Below, in pieces: positions 44,116 to 55,528 of a stretch of 64,000 nucleotides of DNA. The DNA is from Vermamoeba vermiformis. Lineage: Eukaryota; Tubulinea; Echinamoebida. The notes beneath the pieces are model-generated. The model did no database searches, was not told the DNA's origin, and saw nothing but the letters and a program-made list of their open reading frames with translations. Positions within the stretch are counted from its first letter, which is position 1. Each line of letters starts with the position of its first letter. Where the stretch lies: positions 34,150-98,149 of the forward strand of contig JBEWZL010000233.1 in assembly GCA_045837725.1 (NCBI GenBank). The letters run 5' to 3'. A program made the translations under genes and the position numbers.

Positions 44116-46056
44116 ATGGAGAAAGACGAAGCGGCTACAACTCAAATCCCCATTCCCGCCGAGGAGCAGACAGAACCGAATTCACCGAAGGGAGACGATA
44201 CTAGCTCGTCTAAATTTAATGAGAACTGGTATTTAACTGCTTTCTGAGCCTACATCCGCTAACTAGGTCTTTCATTGCAGGAGGAAGGATCCAAACGCGC
44301 GCAAACTGATTGTTATGATATGTCTTACCTATCTCTTCCTTGTCGTAGAGCTTGCCGTGGGGATTATTACTGGTAAGCAGTATTTGGTGCACTGAATTTC
44401 TGAGAGTTTCATCTGGATTCAGAATTTGGAAATTGAATTCAATTTCAAAGTCCTCCTCGTATTTCACCATTATTGACTTATCCTAACAATACTGTCAATT
44501 TTAGGCTCTTTGGCACTTGTCAGTGATGCGTTTCACATGCTGTCAGATGGTATCGCGCTGATCATCGCACTTCTTTCATTAATCGTAAGTCTAACGCAAC
44601 TTCCATATCTCTTTTCAATAATACTCGGCATATGAATTCATTGCCCTATTTTCTTGCAGTACACGAAGCGCAAACAAAGTGGCAAGTTCTCATATGGCTG
44701 GGGTCGATCTGAAATTATTGGAGGACTAATCAACGGCATCTTTCTCATCTCGACATGTCTCTACATTACTATAGAGGCCATACAACGCTTCATCGAGATT
44801 ACAGTCGTCCATGATCCGCTGCTCGTCGTGTGGGTTGGCCTTGGAGGTCTGGGCGTGAATCTGATCGGCATGTTCATGTTCATCGGTGACTCGGGCATGC
44901 ATCACCACCACCACGGGCACAGTCACGGACACGGACACGGACATGGACACGGACATAAGCACAAACACAAACACAAGCACCACAAGGAGGACTCCGTCAC
45001 TGCCCTGGAAGAGGGTACTTCCAAATCAGGCAGTGGCACCAGCAGTCCAGACCACGAGCACTCAGACCATTCAGACCACTCCGATCACTCCGATCACTCC
45101 GATCACGAGCACAACGCCAAGAAGCAGAAGAAAAAAGCCTCGAAGAACATCCGCGCCGTGTTCCTGCACTTGCTGGGCGATGCACTGGGCTCAATAGGCG
45201 CCATTCTCTCTGGCCTCGCCATCTACTTCTTCACCTTTCAAGAGCGCTACTACTTCGACCCTGCAGTCTCTATTCTCATCGTCGCGCTGATCCTTCGCAG
45301 CAGCATTCCACTGGGTAAGTGACACGTGTCAAACTGTGACCTGTACGCTAATCACATGATCGTTGCAGTGCGCAGTTGCATCACCATTCTGATGCAGACT
45401 GTGCCGCGCACATTGCAACTCGATGAACTGCGCGCTGAACTCGCTGGGGTACGTGATTGCCATATTAGGCAATAGACTGCGACTGACCGTGTTTGCAGGT
45501 GTCAGGTGTGGTGAAGGTCCACGAACTGCACGTGTGGTCGCTGATCGACGACAAGCTGATCAGCAGTGTGCACGTGTTGTGTCTCAAAGAGGCCAATTTC
45601 ATGAAAATAGCCGCAGCGATGAAGGACGTGTTTCACCGCTACAACATTCACAGCTCCACCATTCAGCCCGAGTACGTCAGCAAGAAGAAACTCGCCGAGG
45701 TAATTGCCGTCCTCCTGATATACCCTCGTAGACTGACACCCTATGCTCAGAACAAAGTGCTCGAGTGTCGCTTTGGCTGCAATGCGGAGTGCGCGCCAGA
45801 GAACGCGTGTTGTCCGAAAGAAGTCGAGATACTCACTGACGAGGGTAAGCACTGCAACCACTGCCATGGGCTGTGTACTCACTCGCCTTGTCGTACAGAT
45901 GTCACGTCTATCCTCTTGAGATCTGGTACTAAGAAGGATGGCCTCAAACGACGCAAGAAACATGGCAGATCTCGATCCAAATCCGTTAAAAATGAAGAGA
46001 CTGAGATGGTCAGTTCGATACCCAAGTCTCCGAAAGTGGAGCGATATGACAGTTAG
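44116..46056 (+). CDS. Cation-diffusion-facilitator zinc transporter (ZnT/SLC30-like)
   Basis: Exons from MEKDEAATTQ at 44,116. TM1 is LIVMICLTYLFLVVELAVGI. The zinc-site HxxxD occurs twice: SDAFHMLSD (TM2) and HLLGDALGS (TM5). A cytoplasmic loop between TM4 and TM5 is packed with His (alternating HG and HK dipeptides) and then SDH repeats. The C-terminal domain has VKVHELHVWSLIDDK and HSSTIQPEYV, typical of CDF dimer domains. A cysteine-rich extension (CRFGCNAECAPENACCPKE) and a basic tail follow. It should move Zn2+ out of the cytosol in exchange for H+. His- and Cys-rich parts probably sense or deliver zinc. Intron 5 (from 45,316) carries one TGACACGTGTCA copy just after the donor. Confidence 0.93.
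45067..45117 (+). repeat. In-frame tandem SDH repeat in the zinc transporter loop
   Basis: Tandem 9-bp units, CACTCAGAC drifting to CACTCCGAT, encode repeated His-Ser-Asp. Near-identical later units point to recent slippage. Confidence 0.7.
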
Positions 46057-46281
46057 TAGATATTGTACTCTGGTTGCATGTAAATAGGTCCGTTTCTAAA
46101 AATAGTAATGTCGAATTTGTTGAATCAAAAAAGATTCGTACACACCATCAAGTGCGATTTGATTCACGCGCAGCGCAACACGACCGCGATTAATAGCTCG
46201 TTATTGAATATAGCAACAATATTCGGCTATTGTGGTATCGAGCTCTTATTCAATACAACGGTCAAAGTGCACATCTGACAA

Positions 46282-48178
46282 ATGGACCCGACAACGAGGG
46301 TAAGAAATAATTAAGATAAAGTGCCTTAAGATCACAATATCACGTATAATATTTTTACTTGTTGTACCTGAATGCTTTACGCTTTTACGCTCCCATCTGA
46401 TAATTATTTTGTTTAGCTCGAGGGTTTCCTTTTGAAGCGAGGAAAAGGTAAATATGGCCACACTATAATACCAATACGCAGGATTTAACGCTAGAATGCA
46501 GTTGCTCGCGGTTGGAAGAAGAGATGGTTTCAATTGGGAGACCGAGACTTCTCACGGCTGTATTATTCTGAAGAGAAAAACTCCGAAAAATTAGGTTATA
46601 TTGGTAAGTAGTTGTATTCTTGCGAATCAGACCACAATTTGTACTGCAAGCTCGGATTAGCTCCGCAGAGACTTTGCCGCTCCAGTGGTTACATTCCCTA
46701 ACTGACGCATTCTACGACTAGACCTAAAGGTGTCTGAAGTGCGCGCGAGCAAGGCAGACAGTTTTGTGATTGAAATTAGCAATGCAGATCGCACCTTTCA
46801 GCTCCAAGCCGCGAATGAAGTGCAGTTCCAGTCGTGGTACGAGTTCTTGCGTCGATGCACGCGCGAGGCCTCGAGCAACACTGAGCCACTGCACCAAGAG
46901 ATCAAGCGTCTGCTGCGCGTGATACACGAGCTGAGTGAAGAGCGGCGTCTGGCCCTCGAACTGACCAATCGCCTGAACGAAGAGCTGGCCGGTGTGACGG
47001 GCCGATTGAACGAGCAGTTGAGCGCGGCCAACAGACGCATCGCTGCACTCGAGAGCGAGAACGCACAGCTGCGCCGCGCACAGGGCTTGGAGGTCAGTGC
47101 GGCGGTGTCAGTGCCACTCAGTTCAGTGAACGAGACACCAGAGACCAATCACAGCACCACGCACAGTCCCGCGCGACCAGTGCGACCAGTGCAAGCCGTG
47201 AATACCAACAACGCGTTCCGTGCCTCGATGCGCAAGACACTGCGCCGCACACTGGAGCTGAAGCGCGATGAGATGCGCATGGCGAGCAAACAACGTCTGC
47301 TGGACATTGAAAGCGAAGTGGAGCTGTTGTTGGAAGAGCTGAATCTGCTGCACGACATTGACGGGGACGATGCGGAGTTGAGTGACAGCGAGGACACGAT
47401 GGACGTGCCTAGCGGTACTGACAGCGCGACTACCACTGACAGCCTGACCAACAACACCACTGCCAGTGACGAGCAGAGTGACGAGCGCAAGTTGAAGAAG
47501 TCCTCGTCTGAAATGAACTTGAAAGAGCTCAAACACCGCGTGCAGTCCAGTTCACATCAGACTGCTGCAATCGTGGACATTTTGCACGAACGAGCTGCGA
47601 CTGTCGTGCAACAAGCACAGGCTGAGGCGAGTGACCCCAAGCAACAGACACGTGACAATACGAATGCACCTGACAGCACTCAGTGTGACAGCACTGAGAG
47701 CGGCACTAGCGCGAGTGTCAACAACACCAATGTAGACAGCACTACATCGGAGAGTACTGCACAGCACATTGAACGGCCCAAGTCACTCGATCACGTGACC
47801 ACTCACTCGAGTGACAGCGAGGACCACTCGTCCACACAGCGCGACAGTACCCCTGCCAGTGAACAGCACACGGGCCACAAGTCCCTCGCTGAGCCCTACA
47901 GACAGCGTATTGACAGTCAAGCCCCCGGCAAGGAGTACGTTGCAGCACGTGTCAAATCAGCGCGCACACAGTGGCTGACACGTGACAGCATGACCAACGG
48001 CCAGCCTGGCGAGCTCAAACCCAAAGTGCCCTTGAAGCGCATTGACACAGCGCCCAGCGGTCACTCGTTTGTGCGCGGTGTGCCACGTGCCAACACGAAG
48101 ACCCCAGCCCTTGCCCTGAACAGTCCGCGCGGTGTCAATCAACCAGTGGTCACACCGAGCATGTTGGAGGACAAGTGA
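46282..48178 (+). CDS. PH-domain and coiled-coil protein
   Basis: Four exons. A six-codon first exon (MDPTTR) is spliced to LEGFLLKRGK and then ARGWKKRWFQLGDRDFSRLYYSEE, a canonical PH N-terminus. The large last exon continues SFVIEISNADRTFQLQA and VQFQSWYEFLRRC, the PH C-terminal strand and helix. A coiled coil follows (LRVIHELSEERRLALELTNRLNEEL, ANRRIAALESENAQLRRAQ). The rest is Ser/Thr/Asp-rich and probably disordered, with a second helical patch (ESEVELLLEELNLLHDIDGDD). The PH domain suggests phosphoinositide binding at membranes. The partner is unknown. No catalytic domain is seen. Confidence 0.75.
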
Positions 48179-48434
48179 GCGGATCTGCGTGTATTCTTTT
48201 GTAGTATATTGTACTATTAGCCACCATTTTGAAAGTAAAATCAACTAAGCGAAATGAGTACGAGGTGCTTCATAATTAATGTTATTAGTGCCCAGTCTGG
48301 CCACTCGTGTTGATTCACAGAATTTCGTTCCGTTTCGCGCACAGAATTCCAAACTCCTGCACCAACAGCGAACAACAACTCTGAACAGCAGTACAAGACA
48401 TCATTTGCGTAGTGTAATGCGATAGTAGTATTCA

Positions 48435-49974
48435 ATGGGTAAGACAACACATTGCACAAACGGCACGCCGAGTTAATTTCCTTAAAAAATATCAAGCGAC
48501 CGAAGCTAAATTAACTCCTTTGCAACACTTCTTGTGTGGGTCGATGGCACGCATGGCAGGTAAATAAAATATATTCCGATTTATTTAGAATTATTTGCAA
48601 TTAATTTTCCACCCGAAATTGAGTTCACCCTCGTTAAATGATAATGGCTATAATACAGCTATTTATTCGACACTATAATTAACCTCTCCCACTACTAGAC
48701 GCGGTGATCATGTGTCCAGGTCAGTACTTGTCCCCCTCTCCCCAGTGCACTAACCGCACCGCTAGCCGACACGATCAAAACACGGCTGCAGTTCCAAGGC
48801 ACGCTGCAGCACGTGAAGCACTACAACAACTTCTTTCACGCCTTCACCGTCATCCTGCGCGAGGAGGGCGTCAGAGGATTCACCCGCGGACTGCCCGCAC
48901 GACTCACTTACGTCACCCCTGCTGCGGGTAAGTGTTTGACACGTGTCACTCAGACGCAAGCACGTGATTGACACGCGTTGACAGGCATCAGCTTTCTGTG
49001 CTACGAGAAATTAATTTCAGCGCTCAAAAAACCCAAGGTATACCGCGAATTTACCAAGCCCTGGTGGATGATTGGTGCTGACACTGACCTCTGTTTGACA
49101 CCTGTCAGGGCGAGCAACGACTGTGGCTGGACAAAGTGCTGCCCTTTGTCGGCATTGCCAGTGCGCGTGTGATGGGCACGACACTCAGAACTCCGTTTGA
49201 CATTGTGAAGCAGCGCATGCAGGCACGAGTCACCGATTGACACGTGTCACCCGCTCAGTACTAATCGCTGACTTGACAGGTGCAAGACTCGATTCAGAAC
49301 GTTGCCAAATATAGAAGTTCCATGGCTGCCGCGAGTGCCATCGTGAAGCAGTTCGGGTACCGCACGCTGGGCCAGTCCATCTTTGTGGCACTCTGCCGCG
49401 ACGCACCATTTGCAGCGGTGGTAAGTGTCACGTGGAGTGTTGGTCGCAGGCACTAATTGACACGTGTCACTCGCAGTACTTCTTCACGTACGAGGTCGCG
49501 AAGAGGACGCAGAGTGAACTGATTGGTCGCGACAAGATGGGGCTGGCCAATCACCTCTTGGCAGGGGCTGCGGCAGGGGCGAGTGGCGCACTGGTCACCG
49601 CACCCATGGATGTCGTCAAGACGCGCTTGCAGACTGAAGTGAGTTTGCCGCGCGATCAGCGACGCTACAAGGTGAGTACCTTTATATAATTGGAGTATAG
49701 TACGCAGTGCCCTATTAACGTCGTGCAGGGTCCCATCCACGCACTGCGCACGATTGCACGCGACGAGGGCATGCGAGGGCTGTACCGCGGACTGGGGGCA
49801 CGGCTGTTGTATTTGAGTACGTGCTGTGTGCTGTCTGACACTGCTCGTGTCACGTGATTGACTGTTCTATTTTTAGCTCCGTCTGCGGCACTGGTCTGGG
49901 GATTTTATGAAAGCTTTAAACGCGGATTTTTGTACATTAATAACCGTAGTGGTGCAGTAAATACCAAGAGCTAG
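48435..49974 (+). CDS. Mitochondrial carrier family protein
   Basis: Splicing fits a start exon holding only ATG plus one base (48,435-48,438) joined to ATEAKLTPLQHFLCGSMARMAG. A 21-nt micro-exon near 48,698 encodes DAVIMCP. The three carrier signatures are CPADTIKTRLQ, TPFDIVKQRMQ and APMDVVKTRLQ, each followed by a G-rich helix motif (EGVRGFTRGLPARL, YRTLGQSIFVAL, EGMRGLYRGLGARL). Six membrane helices are expected, in the inner mitochondrial membrane. The substrate is not clear from sequence. Three introns carry TGACACGTGTCA and the last carries CTATTTTTAG. The first micro-exon is the least certain part of the model. Confidence 0.85.
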
Positions 49975-50126
49975 TCTCACCCTTATCAATTAATTGCTCG
50001 TCTGTTGACTTGATCACGTGACTCCTGGGAGATTTCGCGTCGCGTGGTCTTTTTGTTCAAAGATCCGAACAATTCCACAGCAGTTCAGTAGTTGAAGATT
50101 GAACAGAAGATAACCACACATCACAT

Positions 50127-51784
50127 ATGCAGTCTTTAATTACCTCAGTCAGCAGAACCCTCATGCAGAGGACAAACAGAGCTGTCGCGCGGAGTTTGAC
50201 AAGCAACAGATCCACGCGCAACAAGCTGACTAATTCGTTGTTTAATATTAGCAAAGTATCATATTCAACTGCCACTACAACCAGTAAGTTATTGCACTCA
50301 ATTAAAATTGAATAAAAATAAGGAAAAAAATTACAAAAATACTAATAATAATTTGTTTCTCAGCACAAAACAGCAATGCATTCGCGGGCATTAAGTTCAC
50401 CAAGAATGAATCTGCTATTCAGACCGCTAAGAAGGTCAAAGGCGTGGAATTGTTGGGCAGATCTATTTACCTCGACATGCAAGCTACAACACCCGTAGAT
50501 CCGCGTGTATTAGACGCTATGTTGCCGTACTATACGGAACAATTCGGCAATCCTCATTCGCGCACGCATCTCTATGGCTGGGAGAACGAAGAGGCTGTGG
50601 AACAAGCGCGCGAGGTAAGTCGAGCTCGGATCCAAAGAGAAAAAAAGAGAAAAAAAGAATAGCTGCCATAACCATTATACATATGGATTAATTGTCTAAA
50701 CGGAGAATTAATGCATTACATTCAACAGCAAGTCGCCAAGCTGATCGGAGCGGATCCGAAAGAGATCGTGTTCACGAGCGGTGCCACCGAGTCAAACAAC
50801 ATTGCCATAAAAGGAGTTGCGCGCTTTTACAAAGACAAGAAGCCCCACGTGATCACCACCGTGCTGGAACACAAGTGCGTGCTGGATTCGTGTCGCGCGC
50901 TGGAGAAAGAAGGCTTTCAAGTGACGTACTTGCCCGTGCAGAGCGACGGACTGCTCGACTTGAATGTGCTCGAAGCTGCGCTCAAGTCGCGTCCTGACAC
51001 TGCTGTCGTGAGTGTCATGGCTGTCAACAACGAGATTGGCTCGGTGCAGCCCCTGGCCGCGATTGGTCAGTTGTGTCGCAAGTACGGCGCATTCTTTCAC
51101 ACCGATGCTGCACAAGCTGCTGGCAAAGTGCCACTCGACGTGAATGCGATGAACATTGATCTGATGAGCATCTCGGGACACAAGCTCTACGGGCCCAAAG
51201 GTGTCGGGGCACTCTACGTGCGTCGCAAGCCGCGAGTGCGCATTGAAGCGGTGCAGTCGGGCGGTGGTCAAGAGCGCGGCATCAGATCTGGCACTGTGCC
51301 CACGCAACTCGCCGTGGGACTCGGTGCTGCCGCTAGAATTGCGCGCGAAGAGTTCGAGAACGACAGCAAGCACGTGAAGATGTTGTGGGACAGGCTCTAC
51401 CAGGGCATCAAGTCGCGCATCAGCCACGTGACGGTGAATGGTTCGCTCGAGCACCGCTACTACGGCAATCTCAACGTGTCCTTCGCGTACGTGGAGGGTG
51501 AGTCACTCATGCTGGGCCTCAAGGACATTGCCTGCAGCAGTGGCAGTGCGTGCACCAGTGCCAGTCTCGAACCCTCGTACGTGTTGCGTGCCCTCGGTGT
51601 CGACGATGAGATGGCGCACAGCTCCATTCGCTTCGGCATTGGTCGCTTCACCACCAAAGAGGAGATTGACTACGCACTGGATCTGGTCACGCGCGAAGTG
51701 AACAGATTGCGCGAGATGAGTCCATTGTGGGACATGGTGCAAGAGGGCATTGATTTGAAGACCATTCAGTGGGCTCAGCACTAA
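50127..51784 (+). CDS. NFS1: Mitochondrial cysteine desulfurase
   Basis: Three exons. An Arg/Ser/Thr-rich presequence without acidic residues ([20 protein letters not shown]) marks mitochondrial import. The catalytic body starts [24 protein letters not shown]-binding landmarks are [26 protein letters not shown] and [10 protein letters not shown] with the Schiff-base Lys. The mobile catalytic loop is [18 protein letters not shown], whose first listed Cys lies in the SSGSAC consensus. The protein ends with the conserved [18 protein letters not shown]. It removes sulphur from cysteine for Fe-S cluster assembly with ISCU, ISD11 and frataxin. The gene is intact. Confidence 0.97.
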
Positions 51785-52139
51785 TCAGATCCGTTGTATT
51801 TCTGAGAAACTTGTACATAGTAATGATAAAGCTATTTCGCAAACTGCAGTGATGGTCACTTGGAAATAAGGCAGTAGTAGTATACAACAAGTTTACATTT
51901 TACATGGTTATGTACAAAATTGTTTTTCAAGCGGATCTGCTCCGCTCCAGATACCGGCCAGGGATGAGCTGCGGGGTGACACTAGTGACTAGTACATAGT
52001 CATGTATCACCCTTCATATACGAGCTACTGTTTGCATCAGCTGGACAGGGGTGACTCGTCCTAAACAGCACGTGCAAGCTCAAGAACACAAGTCACTCGC
52101 GCAAGTCTCCAAATGACACCTGTCACTCGTGTCAGTCCT
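51785..52139. other. Convergent intergenic region
   Basis: The gap lies between the NFS1 stop and the G-alpha stop. GACACCTGTCA-type motifs occur near 52,112. No gene is seen. Confidence 0.4.
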
Positions 52140-53541
52140 TCAAATGACAGCCTGTTCTGCGCGCTGTTTGATGACATCTGTCAAGCTGTGAAAGACAGTG
52201 TCAATGTTCGAGGTGTCAATAGTGCAGGTCACGTAGTTCACCATGTTGCTGCCGCGGTACAGACTGCTAAATTTGGTCTTGATGAATTCCAGCGAATTCT
52301 CCCAGTCCCCAGGGCCTTGAAATTCACTGAAATGTGTTGACAGCGGTGCATTGGGCAGCTTGGCCTTGAAGACATCGAGTTTGTTGTAGAACACAATGAG
52401 CAGCGTGTTCTGAAACAGCTTGGAGGTGCCAATCTCTTGAAACAGTTCCAACGACTCCTGCATCCGATTCACGCGCTCGTCTTCCACCAGCTTCATGTCG
52501 TCTAGCTACGGTCAGCACGGCGAGGAGTTAGCGCATGGGACTTACATTCGTTGAGCGCGACAAAGTAGATGATGGCCAACACATCTTCAAAGCAGTTGAG
52601 CCACTTGCGTCGTTCACTGCGCTGTCCACCCACATCCACAATGACAAAGTCCACGCCCTCGTAGTTGAACGACACCTCTGTGATGCCTGTAGTCTTCTGT
52701 CGCGCGTGTAAGATGTCATCTACCGACGGTGCGTAGTCATCGCGATATATTCGATCGAGATTTTGTAAGAAACTAAGCGAAGAGTTAGATCGGATCTGAC
52801 CGTTACAAATAACAGTTGTTTGCGTACTAGTCTGCGGAGGGCTCTATTTGATATTCATTGCGCCTACCCCACGTCTCTTGAATGCCGCTGTCTTGCCACA
52901 CGCGTTTCATGGGCTCTACTAGTTCGATCGACAGACTGCTTGCTTCCAAGATGCGCAAACAATCCGTCTATAATGCAACACATTCAATAAATATGACTAG
53001 TTTAAGCACATTACTGACCTTGATTTTGGACGAGACTTTGATCTTGAGTTGTGTAGCAGCCCGAATCAGCTGTTGAGCGACCGTGAGCGAGAGATTTTGA
53101 ATCAATTCGCGATAGTTATCGAGCTCTTGCTTCTTAAAGCCATTCAAAAACAAGATTTTCATCTGTTTTAAAAATGTACTCTTGCCGGATTCACCAGTGC
53201 CTTAAATAATAAGCTTACATTAATTATGTGTACCAATGCAAATTAATGTCTATCATTGTAATGAGAATGTGTGATCGTAGTAGCCTATAGAGCGTTGATA
53301 AACAAAGACTAAGCGAGCATTAATAATTAACGGCAATTTTATCAAAATATTGAATTAAATTAATCGATTAATGCTGCACACGCATCGATTGATACTGCAC
53401 GCAATTATATGTCGCATACGTACCTAGTAACAGCAGTTTAGCGTGTAATTTCCGGTCTTGCCGCTCTCGTCGCAGCGAATCGTCGATCGCCTTGGCTTTT
53501 TCGCGGTCAGCTTTATTGTCACCTGCCGCGCAGCACCACAT
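52140..53541 (-). CDS. Heterotrimeric G-protein alpha subunit
   Basis: Exons from [10 protein letters not shown] at 53,541; the N-terminal CC is a likely palmitoylation site. The P-loop is [15 protein letters not shown], split by an intron after the first Gly. The helical domain is followed by switch I ([13 protein letters not shown], with the catalytic Arg and the Mg-binding Thr), switch II ([13 protein letters not shown] with the catalytic Gln), NKLD for guanine recognition, and a C-terminal helix ending [10 protein letters not shown]. The TCAT motif that contacts guanine reads TCTIDTSNI instead of TCATDT. The protein should couple 7TM receptors to effectors at the plasma membrane. No Gly2 for myristoylation is present, as residue 2 is Trp. 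Confidence 0.93.
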
Positions 53542-53916
53542 GAGCGAGTGTGCTTGGTATAGTGGTCGTGTATATAGTGCTCACACTTGTTCTCAGCGAG
53601 GTTTGTTCGAAACAATTTCGTAACGGCTATGACGACCCTTGAAATTTCAGAAAATTGGATCCGGTCAAGTTAGGCTTGAAGGGTCCTTGAAGCAGTTTTA
53701 GCCGGTTACGCGAAGTATATTCGGGACACCGCCGCGGTGCAACAAATACCATTTACTACCAGTACTAGCGTCAACATTGAAGAGTCACCCTGCGTGTGAA
53801 CGGACACAGCCCTGGCAGAGCGAGTCATTTCTCAGCGCAGCACTGGGCCATTAATCGCATTGCACCAATACTACTGTACACTAGATACATTGTATATTCA
53901 ATAGTATTGGTACACG
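53542..53916. promoter_or_regulatory. Divergent promoter between G-alpha and MetAP1
   Basis: A 375-bp gap between divergent starts. No coding sequence or RNA gene is recognised. Confidence 0.4.
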
Positions 53917-55287
53917 ATGTCTGAAATAAGCAAGCACATCTGCGCCACACCAAACTGCGGCAAACAAGCCACGCTGCAGTGCCCTACGTGCATCAAGCTG
54001 GGTACCACGAGCTATTTCTGTTCGCAGGACTGTTTCAAAGCCTTTTGGCCCATTCACAAAGCCGTGCATCTCAATCCACCTTCAAAGTCGATCCACGAGA
54101 CATACTTGGACTGGCGACCTGAATTCAGAGGATTTGATTTTACTGGACCATTAAGACCAGGAAAATTGAGTCCTGAGCGAACTGGTAAGCGGATCTAGGC
54201 CAGAAATGTCGAATAATTATTTGTAAAAATATTTTTAATGTTGTAATATGATCCTTAGTGGCGGAGTGCTACCCACATTATGGAAAGTATTATCTTCAAT
54301 ATTAACACATAATATTCAACGCTTAGTGCCTGAACACATTGCCAGACCTGACTACGCGACACATCCGCGCGGCGAATCTGAAAGTGAACTCAAGTCCCGT
54401 GCCTCACACTCCATTGAAGTGAAGAGCGCTGAAGAGATCGCAGCCATGCGCACAGTATGCAAGGTAAGGCTAACAGTCCGCGCCATCCAGCTCTAACGCG
54501 TCCCCCCCAGATCGGTGCGCAAGTGCTGCACGATGTCGGTACACAAGTGAAGGCAGGCATGACCACTGACGACATTGACGCGCTGGTCCATCAGAAGTGC
54601 ATTGAACTCGGGGCCTATCCCTCGCCCCTGCGCTACAAACGCTTCCCCAAGTCGTGCTGCACCTCGGTGAATGAAGTCATCTGTCACGGCATACCCGACA
54701 GCACCGTGCTGCGCGAGGGCGACATCGTCAACGTCGATATCAGCGTGTACTATCAGGGCCACCACGCCGATCTGAACGAGACGTGGCTGATCGGTGAAGT
54801 GGATGCGCAGAGCAAGCTGTTGGTCGACACCACCTACCAGTGTCTGCAAGAGGCCATCAAGATCGTCAAGCCCGGCACCATGTACCGCGAGGTGGGCAAT
54901 GTGATCACGCGTCTGGCCACGCAGCACGGGCTGTCAGTGGTGCGCGCCTATTGCGGACACGGCATTGGCAAGTTGTTCCACTGCGCGCCCAATGTGCCGC
55001 ACTACGCCAAGAACAAGGCGATTGGTGTCATGAAGCCAGGGCACGTGTTCACCATCGAGCCCATGATCAATTTGGTGCGTCAGTGCTGATCCACGATGCT
55101 GCAGATACTAACACTAGCACTATATTAGGGCTCGTGGAAAGATGTGTTGTGGCCCGACGAGTGGACCAGTGTCACCATGGACGGCAAGCGCTCGGCTCAG
55201 TTTGAACACACACTGCTCGTCACCGAGACTGGCTGCGAAGTGTTGACGCAGCGCACGCAGGGCACTTATATTGATCGCTTTGTGTAG
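53917..55287 (+). CDS. METAP1: Methionine aminopeptidase 1
   Basis: Exons 53917-54184, 54327-54463, 54511-55074 and 55129-55287. The N-terminus has the MetAP1 zinc fingers ([17 protein letters not shown], then [16 protein letters not shown]), which bind the ribosome. The splice at 54,184/54,327 is chosen because it rebuilds the family linker [14 protein letters not shown]. Metal ligands are in [33 protein letters not shown] and AQFEHT. The enzyme removes initiator Met from nascent chains in the cytosol. All ligands are present and the gene is intact. Confidence 0.96.
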
Positions 55288-55528
55288 CGGTGTACTGCGC
55301 AGGGGGTGCAGATCTGACGTGTTTTGTATCATAGAGTAAAGGACTGCACTCGCCAGGCAATAAGAAGCAACGCGTTATTGCGTAATATAACATAGAAGCT
55401 GTTAATAGCCTCTTTTTTATGAAATTTCACTTAATCACGTGCCGTGCAAAATCTTCAGCGAGGGCTTAGTTTGCCAACTGCAATCAAACAGCAATTACTA
55501 CAGCGCTGTATAGTAACACGTGCACACG

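Larger units (their letters stand above)
41312..49469. repeat. Eight exact copies of the palindrome TGACACGTGTCA, all in introns
   Basis: Start positions are 41312, 41901, 42693, 42863 (RhoGEF introns), 45320 (zinc transporter intron) and 48937, 49238, 49458 (carrier introns). Near-copies with one or more changes occur at 40669, 49091, 52112, 56293, 58722 and 60966. Several sit within 15 bp of a donor or acceptor site. Confidence 0.85.

Noticed and set aside
44726-44983. Antisense ORF opposite the zinc transporter His-rich loop
   Set aside because: It is a shadow of the His codons (alternating VSMSV-type peptides) with no independent support.
50792-51454. Long antisense ORF across NFS1
   Set aside because: It comes from codon bias of the sense gene and has no domain.
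54248-54326. Extra MetAP1 exon starting at 54,248
   Set aside because: Skipping it joins ERT to [11 protein letters not shown] in frame, as in other MetAP1 proteins; keeping it breaks the linker.
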